A stretch of 64,000 nt of DNA from Streptomyces humidus (GCF_014649655.1 NZ_BMTL01000017.1:124001-188000), one strand, 5' to 3'; numbered from the stretch's first letter, positions 18,935-27,266 are shown. A program made the numbers and translations. The notes: generated from the sequence alone by a model not told the origin.

Positions 18935-20209
18935 TCAGAAGAACGTGCGGATGTAGTCGACGACCGTGCCGTCGGCCTCGGCGAGCGGGATCAGCGGCCA
19001 CTTGTCGAAGGACGTGCAGGGGTGCGACAGTCCCAGGCCGATCCAGTCGCCGACCTCGACGTCCGCTCCGGCGTCGGTGCGCAGCCAGGCGTGCTGGTCG
19101 GAGAGCGCGGTCACCGAGACGCCGGTGGCGGGGCGTTCCGTGCCGTCGCGGCGGATCACCTGGGCGAGGGGCAGGTCGAGGTCGTAGGCCGCGTCGCGCT
19201 TGCCCGCGTTGACGAACGCCTGGTCGGGGGAGGGGCGGGAGACGACCTGCGTCCACAGCCGGAACGCGGGCTCCAGCGCGCCCTCCTCCGGCACCCGGTT
19301 GAACGGCGTCAGCCTGCCGTAGTGGCCGTCGTCGTGCGAGACGTACGCGCCCGAGCGCAGCAACTTCAGCACGGGAAGGGAGAGTTCGGGGATCCCGGCG
19401 AAGACGTCGGCGACCGCGTCGAACCAGGCGCTCCCGCCGGCGCTGACGACGATCTCCTCGGCGCCCGCGAACCGGCCCGCGCGGTCGAACGCGGCGGCGA
19501 GGCCGGTCAGCCGGCGCAGCCAGGCGTGCACCCGCTCCGGGTCGGCCCCCGGGACCTCGCCCTCGTACCCCGCGACCCCGACCAGCCGCAGGGTCGGCAC
19601 GGCGGCCACCGCGTCGGCGACCGCCGCGCCCTCGCGCTCCGTGCGCACGCCCGTGCGGGCGCCGTCGCCGGCGGCCAGTTCGACCACGACGTCGAGGGGG
19701 CGGCGCGCGCCGCGCAGGGCCGCGTCCATCAGCTCGACGCCGCGCACCGAGTCGACGTAGCAGACGAGGCGGAAGTCGTCGTCGGCGTCGAGTCCGGCGG
19801 AGATCCGGCGCAGGGCGGCCGGGTCCACCAGCTCGTTGGCGAGGAAGACCCGCTGGACGCCGTAGGCCCGGGCCACCCACACCTGGTGCGGGACCGCCAG
19901 GGTGATGCCCCAGGCGCCGCGGTCGGTCTGGCGCCGGAAGAGCTGCGGGGCCATGGACGTCTTGCCGTGTGGGGCGAAGGCGAGGCCGTGCCGGGTCGCG
20001 TACGTCTCCATGAGCGCGAGGTTGTGCTCCAGCCGCTCCGCGGACAGGGCCAGGACGGGGGTGGTGAAACCGCCGGTGAACAGGTTGCGGCGCTGGGCGG
20101 CCAGCTCGCCGACGGTGAGGCCGTCGGCGTCCGGCGGGAGGCCCTTGAAGCGGTGGTCGACGCGTTCCTCGGCCAGCCGGGCGAGCGCCGCCAGTGCCTC
20201 GGTACTCAT
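18935..20209 (-). CDS. DSD1-type PLP enzyme (D-threonine aldolase / D-serine dehydratase-like)
   Basis: A 424-residue fold-type III PLP enzyme. The N-terminal alanine-racemase-like barrel carries the PLP lysine in FAPHGKTSMAPQL (Lys83). The C-terminal DSD1 domain carries the conserved metal-type ligands in DQHAWLR and GLSHPCTSFDKW. Relatives act on D-threonine, D-serine or other beta-hydroxy D-amino acids; annotation as amino acid deaminase/aldolase is the safest. GGGGAGG is spaced five bases from the ATG at 20209. It is the first gene of the operon with D-aminoacylase, pointing to D-amino-acid catabolism. Its promoter overlaps an inverted repeat, and a broken IclR-type regulator lies just upstream. 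Confidence 0.88.
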   Translation of the reverse strand: MSTEALAALARLAEERVDHRFKGLPPDADGLTVGELAAQRRNLFTGGFTTPVLALSAERLEHNLALMETYATRHGLAFAPHGKTSMAPQLFRRQTDRGAWGITLAVPHQVWVARAYGVQRVFLANELVDPAALRRISAGLDADDDFRLVCYVDSVRGVELMDAALRGARRPLDVVVELAAGDGARTGVRTEREGAAVADAVAAVPTLRLVGVAGYEGEVPGADPERVHAWLRRLTGLAAAFDRAGRFAGAEEIVVSAGGSAWFDAVADVFAGIPELSLPVLKLLRSGAYVSHDDGHYGRLTPFNRVPEEGALEPAFRLWTQVVSRPSPDQAFVNAGKRDAAYDLDLPLAQVIRRDGTERPATGVSVTALSDQHAWLRTDAGADVEVGDWIGLGLSHPCTSFDKWPLIPLAEADGTVVDYIRTFF

Positions 20210-20229
20210 GGAACCTCCCCGATCAGGAG

Positions 20230-20265
20230 CGTTGCAGTATAGGCAACGCCTATTGCGTATGTCGC
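20230..20265 (-). promoter_or_regulatory. Promoter and inverted-repeat operator of D-amino-acid operon
   Basis: On the minus strand GCGACA (20260-20265) and TATACT (20236-20241) are 18 bases apart. A perfect inverted repeat, CGTTGC (20230-20235) and GCAACG (20243-20248) with a seven-base spacer, covers the -10. This is the layout of a repressor-controlled promoter. An IclR-type repressor is suggested only by the relic next door. Confidence 0.6.
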
Positions 20266-20267
20266 TT

Positions 20268-20400
20268 GTCTCGTGGCCGCCGAGGTCGGTGGCCCAGCCC
20301 TGTTCGCGCACCTTCTCCAGCTCCCGCAGGAACGTGGTGGCGTCGGGCGTCGAGCGGGCCGTGTACAGGAGGAGTCCGTCGACTGCGTCGCCGCGCCGGT
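20268..20400 (-). pseudogene. Fragment of an IclR-family regulator
   Basis: Minus-strand translation gives YTARSTPDATTFLRELEK followed by VREQGWATDLGGHE. This matches the late effector-domain helix of IclR regulators, where a (T)PR(T)xTD..L..EL..VR..GWATD block is typical. Nothing resembling the N-terminal HTH or the rest of the effector domain follows on either side, and no start or matching end is present. I read it as the remains of a regulator gene upstream of the D-amino-acid operon. It is only about 40 recognisable residues, so chance resemblance is unlikely but not excluded. Confidence 0.6.
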
Positions 20401-20543
20401 CCGGGGCGACGACGGCCGGGTTCGCCACGGCGGCCGTATTGAGCCTCTTCGTCTGGGTCTCGGCGGGATCCGGGTGCGCAACTCCCGTAACGAAGTAGGG
20501 GCTGACTGTGTCCGGCACAGGATCTTCGACCATACTGCCCGCT

Positions 20544-21161
20544 GTGGAGCAGCGCATAGGTTCGAGCAGCCAGCCCCTGGAGGGCGCCGGATTCGACCCG
20601 GCATTCATCCCCGGGCTCACGTCGCCCGCGACCGCGAAACCGGCGGACGGGTCGCCGGCGGAGGACGAGGCCGTCGAGAGCGGGGAGGTGAAGGCCGGGG
20701 ACGCGAATCCCGAGGACGCGAAGGACGGTGGCGCGAAGGGCGCGGAGCCCGCCGCCGGTGAGCCGGAGGCCGCGGAGTCCGCCGCCGAGGAGGAGCCCGC
20801 CGACGGGCCCGTCTTCGAGGCCGCCGACCGCCGTGCCCGGTTCACCGCCGACGCGCGGGGCGTCCGCCTCCGTCTCGACGAGGAGGCATGCGAGTTCCGC
20901 TGGGACGAGATCGGCGCGATCGAGACGGAGTCGCCGCGGTTCGGCAAGCGGTTCACCATCACGGTGCACACCCCTGACCGCCGCTGGTACCCGATCGAGA
21001 TCGAGGCGACGGCCAGGGCGCGCTTCCAGGAGTGGGAGGACCAACTGGACGCGGTCCTCGACGCTTACTTCGAAGAGGGCGAAGCCGAGACCCCGGACGC
21101 CAACGACGCGGACGCGAAGGACGCCGACGTCAAGGACGCCGACGTCAAGGACGCCGACTAG
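20544..21161 (+). CDS. Hypothetical acidic protein with DADVK repeats at C-terminus
   Basis: A roughly 205-residue acidic protein of unknown function. An N-terminal Ala/Glu/Pro-rich disordered region (to ~residue 93) leads to a compact domain of about 80 residues (FEAADRRARFTADARGVRLR through RFQEWEDQLDAVLDAYF) that may be beta-rich, PH-like in pattern. The end is a repeated acidic tail: DANDADAKDADVKDADVKD. I start at the GTG at 20544, as CATACT at 20531-20536 lies seven bases before it, suggesting a leaderless message; a GTG at 20508 is the alternative. Its stop abuts the convergent carboxypeptidase stop with no intervening base. Confidence 0.65.
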   Translation: MEQRIGSSSQPLEGAGFDPAFIPGLTSPATAKPADGSPAEDEAVESGEVKAGDANPEDAKDGGAKGAEPAAGEPEAAESAAEEEPADGPVFEAADRRARFTADARGVRLRLDEEACEFRWDEIGAIETESPRFGKRFTITVHTPDRRWYPIEIEATARARFQEWEDQLDAVLDAYFEEGEAETPDANDADAKDADVKDADVKDAD

Positions 21162-22535
21162 TCAGCCGCAGTACTGGCTCTGCTTCCCGATGGACCGGTA
21201 CATACAGTCCGCGTTCTCGAGAAGCTGCAGCACGGCGTCCCGGTTGCGGGAGGTCTCCCGCTCGATGACCTCGTCGGGCGGGTAGAACCCGCCTCCCGCA
21301 CCGGACGTCGGATACATCTCGAAGGTGTACGAGAAGATCTTCTGCGTGCCCCAGAGATAGTCGTCGATCGACCCGTCCGTGATGTAAAGGTCGCTCGACT
21401 GCTCGGCCGTGTACCCGTTGCTCGCGGCCATCTTCTGCCCGACGGCCTTGAACGCGGCGTTGTCGTCCGCGGTCATCCCCGTCGCCGTGTCCGAGTAGGT
21501 GTACCCGAACGGCCACAGCACCAGCTCGCTGTAGGTGTGGAAGTCGATCCCGGCGGTGATCTGCTGTTTCCCGCCCACCACCCGGCTGCGCACGAAGTCG
21601 GCGACGACCTTCACCTCGGGCGCGGACTCGGCGGCCGCGCCGCGGTAGGTCTCGGACGACCTGGACCCCGAAGAGCCGCCGCAGCAGCCCCACTTGAAGT
21701 CCCAGTTCCGGTTGAGGTCGGTGCCGACGTACGAGGAACCGGAGTTGGGCTGGCGGTTCTTGCGCCAGGAGCGGTAGGAGCCGGTGGCGACGTCGTACTC
21801 GCCGCCGTCCGGGTTGAGGTCGGGGACGATCCAGATCTCGCGCCCGTCGACCATGTTCGTGATGCGAGGGTCGGAGCCGTAGCCGGAGCCCAGTTCACGG
21901 ATCAGGTACAGCGCCATCTCCACGGTGAGGTGCTCACGGGCGTGCTGGTGGTGGGTGAACAGCACCTCCGGCTCGGCCTCGTCGACGCCCACATTGTCGC
22001 TGATCTTGACGGCGACGATGTCCCGGCCCTCGTACGATCTGCCGATGACGCGCTTGCTCATGATGCTCGGGTGGGCGGCGATGCGCTGGTCGATCTCCGC
22101 CGTCGTCTCGGCGTAGTTGTGGTATTTCGAGTCGGCGGACGGGAAGTCGAACAGCCGCCGTCCGCCCTCGCCGGACCGGTCCGGCGCCGAGCCCAGCGCG
22201 GAGACCTCGTACCCCTGCGAGCGCAGCCTGCGGATCTGCTCCTCCCGGCCGGAGACGACCACGCTCTCCTCGTCGGCTTCGTCGACGCTCACGCCGGACG
22301 CGGCGATCGCGGTGCGCGTCCGGGCGGTGCTGTGCCGCACGTGGATCTCGTACTGCCGGACGTCGTCGTCGGCGGACGGCGCCGTTCTCGGGGCGCCGCC
22401 CGCCACCGCGTCGGTGACCGTCGCCGAGAGGGGCGCCGCGAGGGCGAGGGCCAGCAGCGCGGCGAGAGCGGCGGTCCGCCTGCCGCCGCGGACGCTTGCG
22501 ACGCCGGTGCCTGAACCGCGAATGCGAAGTCGCAT
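21162..22535 (-). CDS. Secreted M14 zinc carboxypeptidase
   Basis: A 457-residue secreted metallocarboxypeptidase of family M14. After a long signal peptide (hydrophobic core about residues 21-42) comes a propeptide-like region, then the catalytic domain. The zinc ligands are H198 and E201 (HQHAREH) and H333 (DFHTYSE); substrate-binding NR lies in TDLNRNWDF and the catalytic Glu406 in SYTFEMYPT. The protein should remove C-terminal residues from extracellular peptides. GAGGAG lies just before the ATG at 22535. The gene stands alone and is tail-to-tail, without spacing, with the acidic protein gene. Confidence 0.93.
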   Translation of the reverse strand: MRLRIRGSGTGVASVRGGRRTAALAALLALALAAPLSATVTDAVAGGAPRTAPSADDDVRQYEIHVRHSTARTRTAIAASGVSVDEADEESVVVSGREEQIRRLRSQGYEVSALGSAPDRSGEGGRRLFDFPSADSKYHNYAETTAEIDQRIAAHPSIMSKRVIGRSYEGRDIVAVKISDNVGVDEAEPEVLFTHHQHAREHLTVEMALYLIRELGSGYGSDPRITNMVDGREIWIVPDLNPDGGEYDVATGSYRSWRKNRQPNSGSSYVGTDLNRNWDFKWGCCGGSSGSRSSETYRGAAAESAPEVKVVADFVRSRVVGGKQQITAGIDFHTYSELVLWPFGYTYSDTATGMTADDNAAFKAVGQKMAASNGYTAEQSSDLYITDGSIDDYLWGTQKIFSYTFEMYPTSGAGGGFYPPDEVIERETSRNRDAVLQLLENADCMYRSIGKQSQYCG

Positions 22536-22755
22536 GAACTCTCCTCGTGGGGAGTCGGATCGTGGGGGCTGTGCGCTTGCCGTGTGCGGCGGTGCGGTGC
22601 CGCCCATCGTCATTCCATGGCATGAACAGGTCAAGGGATGACAAGGCGCCTATGGCCGGAATCATGCGGAAAACGGCGCACGGCAGGTCGCGCAGTGTAA
22701 TCGCGCCCACATCCACCGAGAACGAGCACGCGCGCGGGACAGGTGATCCCATCGG

Positions 22756-24153
22756 GTGGAGTTCGTGCATGCCCTCTTGCCGCTTCGGCTTCTTTGGGCT
22801 TTCTTGACCTTCATGGCGGACACCACGGGACCCCCCACGGGAAACTCCACGACCACCGGGACTCCGTCCGGAAGGGACGACAACCCCCCACTCCGCAAGT
22901 CCAGTTGGAAGTACATCGGCCCCGGCGTCGTGGTCGCGGCGACCGGGGTCGGCGCCGGCGACCTGGTGGCCACGCTCATCGCCGGCAGCAACTTCGGCTA
23001 CACCCTGCTCTGGGCGGCGGTCGTCGGCTGCCTGGTCAAGATCTCCCTCGCCGAGGCGGCCGGCCGGTGGCATCTCGCCACCGGCCGCACCCTCTTCGAC
23101 GGCTGGGCGAGCCTGGGCCGCTGGACGACGTGGTTCTTCGTCGCCTACGTGGTCGTCTGGGGCTTCGTCTACGGCGCGGCGGCGATGTCGTCGAGCGCGC
23201 TGCCGCTCCAGGCGCTGTTCCCGCACGTGATGGACCTTCAGTGGTGGGCCGTCGCCTGCGGGCTGGTGGGCCTGGTGTTCGTCTGGTTCAACAAGTACGC
23301 CGTCTTCGAGAAGGTCATGACGGTCCTGGTGGGCGTCATGTTCGTGGTGACGGTGTATCTGGCGGTCCGTGTCACCCCGCACCTCGGCGAGGCCTTCGCG
23401 GGCCTGCTGCCGGTCCTGCCGGACGAGAAGGACTCCGTCCTCAACACCCTCGGCCTGATCGGCGGCGTCGGCGGCACCATCACCCTCGCCGCCTACGGGT
23501 ACTGGGTCAACGCCAAGGGCTGGACCGACGCGGGGTGGATGAAGGTCATGCGGCTCGACAACCGGGTCGCCTACCTCACCACCGGCGTGTTCGTCGTCGC
23601 CATGCTGTTCGTCGGCGCGGAGCTGCTGCACTCCGCGAACGTGGCGATCGCGAGCGGCGACAAGGGGCTCGTCCAGCTGAGCGACATCCTGGAGGCGGAG
23701 TACGGCACGGCGACGGCCACGTTCTTCCTCATCGGCTTCTTCGCCACCTCCTTCACCTCGCTCATCGGCGTCTGGCACGGCGTGAGCCTGATGTTCGCCG
23801 ACTTCGTGGCCCGCTACCGCGGCCGGGGCGACACCACCGGCACGGAGGTCGCCTCCGGTGAACGGGAGCGGTCCTGGCCCTTCCGGGCCTACCTGCTGTG
23901 GCTGACCTTCCCGCCGATCGTGCTGCTCTTCCAGGGACAGCCGTTCCGCCTGATCATTCTGTACGGCGTGCTGGGGGCGGCCTTCCTGCCCTTCCTGGCG
24001 GGAACGCTGCTGTGGCTGCTGAACACCTCCCGCACGCCCCGGCCGTGGCGCAACGGGCTGCTGAGCAACGGGATGCTGGCGCTGGCGGGGCTGCTGTTCC
24101 TGGTGCTGTGCGTGAAGCAGATCCTGGACCAGCCGTGGGGGGACTTCTTCTGA
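22756..24153 (+). CDS. Nramp-related membrane transporter lacking canonical metal motifs
   Basis: A 465-residue (or 446 from the ATG at 22813) membrane protein with about 11 hydrophobic helices and the LeuT-type arrangement of Nramp carriers. The first helix reads YIGPGVVVAATGVGAGDLVA, where classical Nramp proteins have DPGN. The sixth-helix region reads GGTITLAAYGYWVNAKGW, where they have MPHN. The metal site of true manganese/iron Nramps is therefore not conserved, and the substrate is open. The GTG at 22756 has an AGGTGA eight bases upstream, whereas no ribosome binding site precedes 22813. Monocistronic. Confidence 0.85.
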   Translation: MEFVHALLPLRLLWAFLTFMADTTGPPTGNSTTTGTPSGRDDNPPLRKSSWKYIGPGVVVAATGVGAGDLVATLIAGSNFGYTLLWAAVVGCLVKISLAEAAGRWHLATGRTLFDGWASLGRWTTWFFVAYVVVWGFVYGAAAMSSSALPLQALFPHVMDLQWWAVACGLVGLVFVWFNKYAVFEKVMTVLVGVMFVVTVYLAVRVTPHLGEAFAGLLPVLPDEKDSVLNTLGLIGGVGGTITLAAYGYWVNAKGWTDAGWMKVMRLDNRVAYLTTGVFVVAMLFVGAELLHSANVAIASGDKGLVQLSDILEAEYGTATATFFLIGFFATSFTSLIGVWHGVSLMFADFVARYRGRGDTTGTEVASGERERSWPFRAYLLWLTFPPIVLLFQGQPFRLIILYGVLGAAFLPFLAGTLLWLLNTSRTPRPWRNGLLSNGMLALAGLLFLVLCVKQILDQPWGDFF

Positions 24154-24245
24154 CCCGGAGACCTCGCACGGGGCGCTGCTCCCGGGGAGGAGGCCGGGCG
24201 GGCGAGCCCGACCCCGAGGGCCAGTCCATCCGTGTTCCCCCGCCC

Positions 24246-25496
24246 TCAGCCGCCGAGGACGTCCCAGTGCGGGCTGAGGGCGATCTCCCGCAACTGGGCG
24301 ATGGTGAGCGGGGGCTCCGGACGGGTGGCGGCCGTCGACTGGCTGTCGGCGTTGAACGCGCTGATCACCACGCGCCTGCCGTCGCCGCGCATCGTGTCGG
24401 CGGTCCACATCACGACCCCCTCGCCGCCCTTCTCGCCGGGCCCCTGGCTCGTGGCGACGCGGGTGCCGTCGGGGAGGGTCTCGGCGTCGGAGCCGTAGAG
24501 CTGCCCGGCGGCGTCGGACATGTTCAGCTGGAGGTTGACCTGGAGGTAGCTCCTGCCCTTGCCGTCGTCCACGACGACGTGGACGAAGCCTCCCTGGCCG
24601 CCGCTCGAGACGATCTTCAGCTTCTTGGGGAGCGTGATCCGCAGGACGGAGAGCATCCGCTGGAACTGGACGTCCGCTTCGCCCTGGGGAGTCGCCGGAG
24701 CCGGCGTCCGCTTCTTCTCTGGGACGGCGTCGATGATCCGCCGCCACTGGGCGGCCGTGGCCAGTTTCTTCAACTGCGCGGTGGTCAGCGGTGGTTCCGG
24801 ACGGCTGACCGGCTTCCCCTTCTCCGCGGCGGCGTTCCACTCCAGGACGCTCACATGGTGCCCGGCCGGAGTGACCAGGTCCGCGCCCCACGCCTTGGTG
24901 TCCTCGCGGCGGTCGGGATACTCGTAGCCCTGGTAGACGGTGATCGCGGACCCGTCGGACAGCAGCTCGGTGCGGCAGCTGTCCAGGCCCGTCTGATCAC
25001 CGTCCGGACACGGCATCACGGCGGCGGACGGATTGATCCCGCCCCCGTCCGCCGGGATGCGGCCCAGCCCCACCGAGACGGACCCCTCGCCCTTGCCGTC
25101 GTCGAACACGCCCGCCACCAGCGGCGGCAGTTCCTCACCCGTGCCGCGCGCCGCCGTCCTGCTGAACTTCCCCTCGGGCAGCAGCTTTTGGAGCGTGCGG
25201 ACCATGTCGTCGGCGGAGTAGGCGGGCTTCGCGCTGCCGCCGGTCGCGGCGACGGCGGAGGGCCGCGGGGCGGGCGAACCGTCCCACGGCACGATCAGCG
25301 CCCCGCCCACCCCCGCGAGAGCGAGGGCCGCCGTGCTTCCCGCGATCGTGGCGCGGCGCTGCAACTGCATGCGCCTGCCACGTGCCGCACCGGCGGTGGA
25401 GAGCCCGGTGCGGGGGGAGTCGAAGGTCCCGCCCGCCTGGCGCAGGGCGGCGGAGAGACGGTTCTCGAAGGGATCGCCGTGCTGGTCTGCGGGCAT
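24246..25496 (-). CDS. Putative membrane anti-sigma-like partner of ECF sigma factor
   Basis: A 416-residue protein: cytosolic N-terminus of ~50 residues, one membrane helix (~residues 50-68, ATIAGSTAALALAGVGGALI), and a large extracytoplasmic part. The outer part contains two copies of a short module, RPEPPLTTAQLKKLATAAQW and RPEPPLTIAQLREIALSPHW, the second at the very C-terminus. It lies 71 bp downstream of the SigE-type sigma gene on the same strand, the usual place for a regulator of the sigma factor. The anti-sigma role is inferred from position and topology; I see no zinc-binding HxxxCxxC motif. Confidence 0.7.
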   Translation of the reverse strand: MPADQHGDPFENRLSAALRQAGGTFDSPRTGLSTAGAARGRRMQLQRRATIAGSTAALALAGVGGALIVPWDGSPAPRPSAVAATGGSAKPAYSADDMVRTLQKLLPEGKFSRTAARGTGEELPPLVAGVFDDGKGEGSVSVGLGRIPADGGGINPSAAVMPCPDGDQTGLDSCRTELLSDGSAITVYQGYEYPDRREDTKAWGADLVTPAGHHVSVLEWNAAAEKGKPVSRPEPPLTTAQLKKLATAAQWRRIIDAVPEKKRTPAPATPQGEADVQFQRMLSVLRITLPKKLKIVSSGGQGGFVHVVVDDGKGRSYLQVNLQLNMSDAAGQLYGSDAETLPDGTRVATSQGPGEKGGEGVVMWTADTMRGDGRRVVISAFNADSQSTAATRPEPPLTIAQLREIALSPHWDVLGG

Positions 25497-25567
25497 GGTG
25501 AACCACCGTTTCTACGAGCGAGGTCGGAGTGAAGTCGGATTGAGGGGACGGGGCGTCGGGGCCGGGC

Positions 25568-26080
25568 TCAGGGGCGCGCGTACGTGCCGATGTCCTCGCC
25601 CAGCAGCTCCCGCAGCCGGCCCAGCGCCCGCGAGCAGCGCGTCCGTACGGCCGCCGAGCTGCTGTTCATCGCGCCCGCCGTCTCCTCGATCGAGCGGTCC
25701 TCCCAGTACCGCAGGACGACCACGGCCCGGTCCTTGGCGGGCAGCCGCCCGAGGGCCTGTATCAGGGTGAGCCGGAGCGGGGTGTCGGTACCGCCGCCGT
25801 CCGCCACGTCCGGGAACGTCTCCACGGCCCGCTCGCGGCTGCTGCGCCGCCGCTGGTGGGCGAGGAAGGTGCGGGTGAGGACGGTCTGCGCGTATCCGGC
25901 GGGGTTGTCGACCCGGGACACGCGACCCCAGCGCAGGTACAGCCTGCCGAGGGTCTCCTGCACCAGATCCTCGGCGAGGTGCGTGTCCCCGGCCGTGAGC
26001 AGACACGCCGAGCGGTACAGATGCCCGGTGCGCGCCGCCGCGAACTCGGCGTACTCGTCCGCGCGGGCGGCCTGTCTCAT
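25568..26080 (-). CDS. SigE-family ECF RNA polymerase sigma factor
   Basis: A 170-residue extracytoplasmic-function sigma factor of the Streptomyces SigE-like family. Region 2 is seen in HLYRSACLLTAGDTHLAEDLVQ and YAQTVLTRTFLAHQRRR; region 4 in LPAKDRAVVVLRYWEDRSIE and SSSAAVRTRCSRALGRLR. Region 1 is absent, as expected. It directs transcription of a small stress or envelope regulon and, with the membrane protein encoded downstream, probably senses a signal outside the cell. GGGGGAT precedes the ATG. An autoregulatory promoter is expected in the ~150 bp upstream but I could not fix one. Confidence 0.9.
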   Translation of the reverse strand: MRQAARADEYAEFAAARTGHLYRSACLLTAGDTHLAEDLVQETLGRLYLRWGRVSRVDNPAGYAQTVLTRTFLAHQRRRSSRERAVETFPDVADGGGTDTPLRLTLIQALGRLPAKDRAVVVLRYWEDRSIEETAGAMNSSSAAVRTRCSRALGRLRELLGEDIGTYARP

Positions 26081-26211
26081 GAGTGATCCCCCTGCGTCGC
26101 CTGCCGTGCTGTCCTCACCTCACTAATGCGGTGGGGCACGGGAAATGTTTCAGGGGCGACCGAAAGCGGCGGCACAGGACCGCGGGGGTACGGGTGACGG
26201 CCGGCGTCGGC

Positions 26212-26403
26212 TCACAACAGGTGGTCGGCCTTGCCCCCCTTGATGTCGAGGATCATCGTGCGGAGCGCTTCGCGGGAGTCGGTGAGGTAGGCGTCCTCGG
26301 CGCCGGCTATGGCGATGTAGCCGTTGCCGTCGGGGTCGGTGCCCAGCCGGAAGCAGCTGGCTCCCTCCCCGCAGAAGGGCTCTTCCCAGGTGATGTCGTC
26401 CAT
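26212..26403 (-). CDS. Small acidic DUF397-like partner of HTH regulator
   Basis: A 63-residue acidic protein (MDDITWEEPFCGEGASCFRL at its start) ending in KGGKADHLL. It corresponds in size, position and general pattern to the DUF397-type proteins encoded after WhiJ-like HTH regulators, although sequence similarity is loose. GAGGAG is well placed for the ATG at 26403, 11 bases after the HTH stop; a TTG at 26418 would overlap it and is less likely. Known WhiJ systems suggest this small protein modulates the DNA-binding regulator. The name is tentative. Confidence 0.65.
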   Translation of the reverse strand: MDDITWEEPFCGEGASCFRLGTDPDGNGYIAIAGAEDAYLTDSREALRTMILDIKGGKADHLL

Positions 26404-26414
26404 CTGGATTCTCC

Positions 26415-27266
26415 TCAAAGACTGTTGGCGATGTCCCGGACGAAGTCGCGCGATGCCTCGGGAGAGAGGGCGATGCGCTCCGTCCAGTCCAGGTGCGTAC
26501 GGTATTTGGCCAACTGCGCCTCCTCTCCCAGGAATTCCGGACCATGGGTGCTGTCGACCTGAACGGAGTCCAATGGGGGTACCGGGCCCTCCAGGAAGTT
26601 GAACGTCTGGCCCGAGCCCGGAAACGTACCGGCGGCGAACGGAACGATCAGCAGTCTTACGGCTGGACGCTCGGACATGCTCAGCAGTTTCTCCAGCTGA
26701 GCGCGAGCCACCTTGCGCCCGCCGAACTGCATGCGCACCGCGGCCTCGTGTACGACGGCGACATACTCGGGCGGGTTCTCCCCGTCCAGCACCTGTTGCC
26801 GCTCCACGCGGTACGCCAGCCGCAGGGCGATCTCATGTTCCGGAAGCGGCGGCAGTACGGCTCGGAAGAGTTCGAGGGCGTGGTCACTGGTCTGCAACAG
26901 CCCTGGGATGTGAGCGATGTGGACGGTCCGCATCCGTGTCGCGTACGCCTCGAACTCGGCGATGTCCAGCAGTCCGGCGGACAGGGAACCCCGGTAGCGC
27001 TCCCACCAGCCGCGCCCGCCCGGCCGCGCCATGCTGACGAGAGCTTCGACGTACATCGGGTCGGGGCAGGCACAGTTGCACGCGAGAGTACGCAGCCGTT
27101 CCGGGCTGATGGTGCGGATACCCGTCTCGATGTTGGAGATTTTCGCCCGGTCGAGGCCGAGCAGCCCGGCGGCCTGGTCGACCGTCATCCCCGCCGCCGT
27201 CCGCATCTTGCGCAGCTCACTGCCAAGACGCCGCTGACGCTCGGTGGTCGTCGTCCTCGGAGGCAT
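26415..27266 (-). CDS. WhiJ-like XRE HTH regulator with DUF5753 domain
   Basis: A 283-residue regulator. The XRE-type HTH is at about residues 12-65 (RLGSELRKMRTAAGMTVDQA and GLDRAKISNIETG). The C-terminal two thirds form the DUF5753 domain: FEAYATRMRTVHIAHIPGLL, then TSDHALELFRAV and the ERPAVRLLIVPF block. This is the WhiJ-like group that Streptomyces has in dozens of copies, some acting in development. AAGGAA precedes the ATG at 27266. Together with the small acidic protein downstream and the divergent HATPase-like gene it makes a WhiJ-type triplet. A GTAGC-N6-GCTAC repeat in the divergent promoter region may be its operator. Confidence 0.9.
   Translation of the reverse strand: MPPRTTTTERQRRLGSELRKMRTAAGMTVDQAAGLLGLDRAKISNIETGIRTISPERLRTLACNCACPDPMYVEALVSMARPGGRGWWERYRGSLSAGLLDIAEFEAYATRMRTVHIAHIPGLLQTSDHALELFRAVLPPLPEHEIALRLAYRVERQQVLDGENPPEYVAVVHEAAVRMQFGGRKVARAQLEKLLSMSERPAVRLLIVPFAAGTFPGSGQTFNFLEGPVPPLDSVQVDSTHGPEFLGEEAQLAKYRTHLDWTERIALSPEASRDFVRDIANSL

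Noticed and set aside
21934..24891. 985-codon minus-strand frame across carboxypeptidase and Nramp-like genes
   Set aside because: Composition is typical of GC-driven shadows, and it overlaps three well-supported genes.
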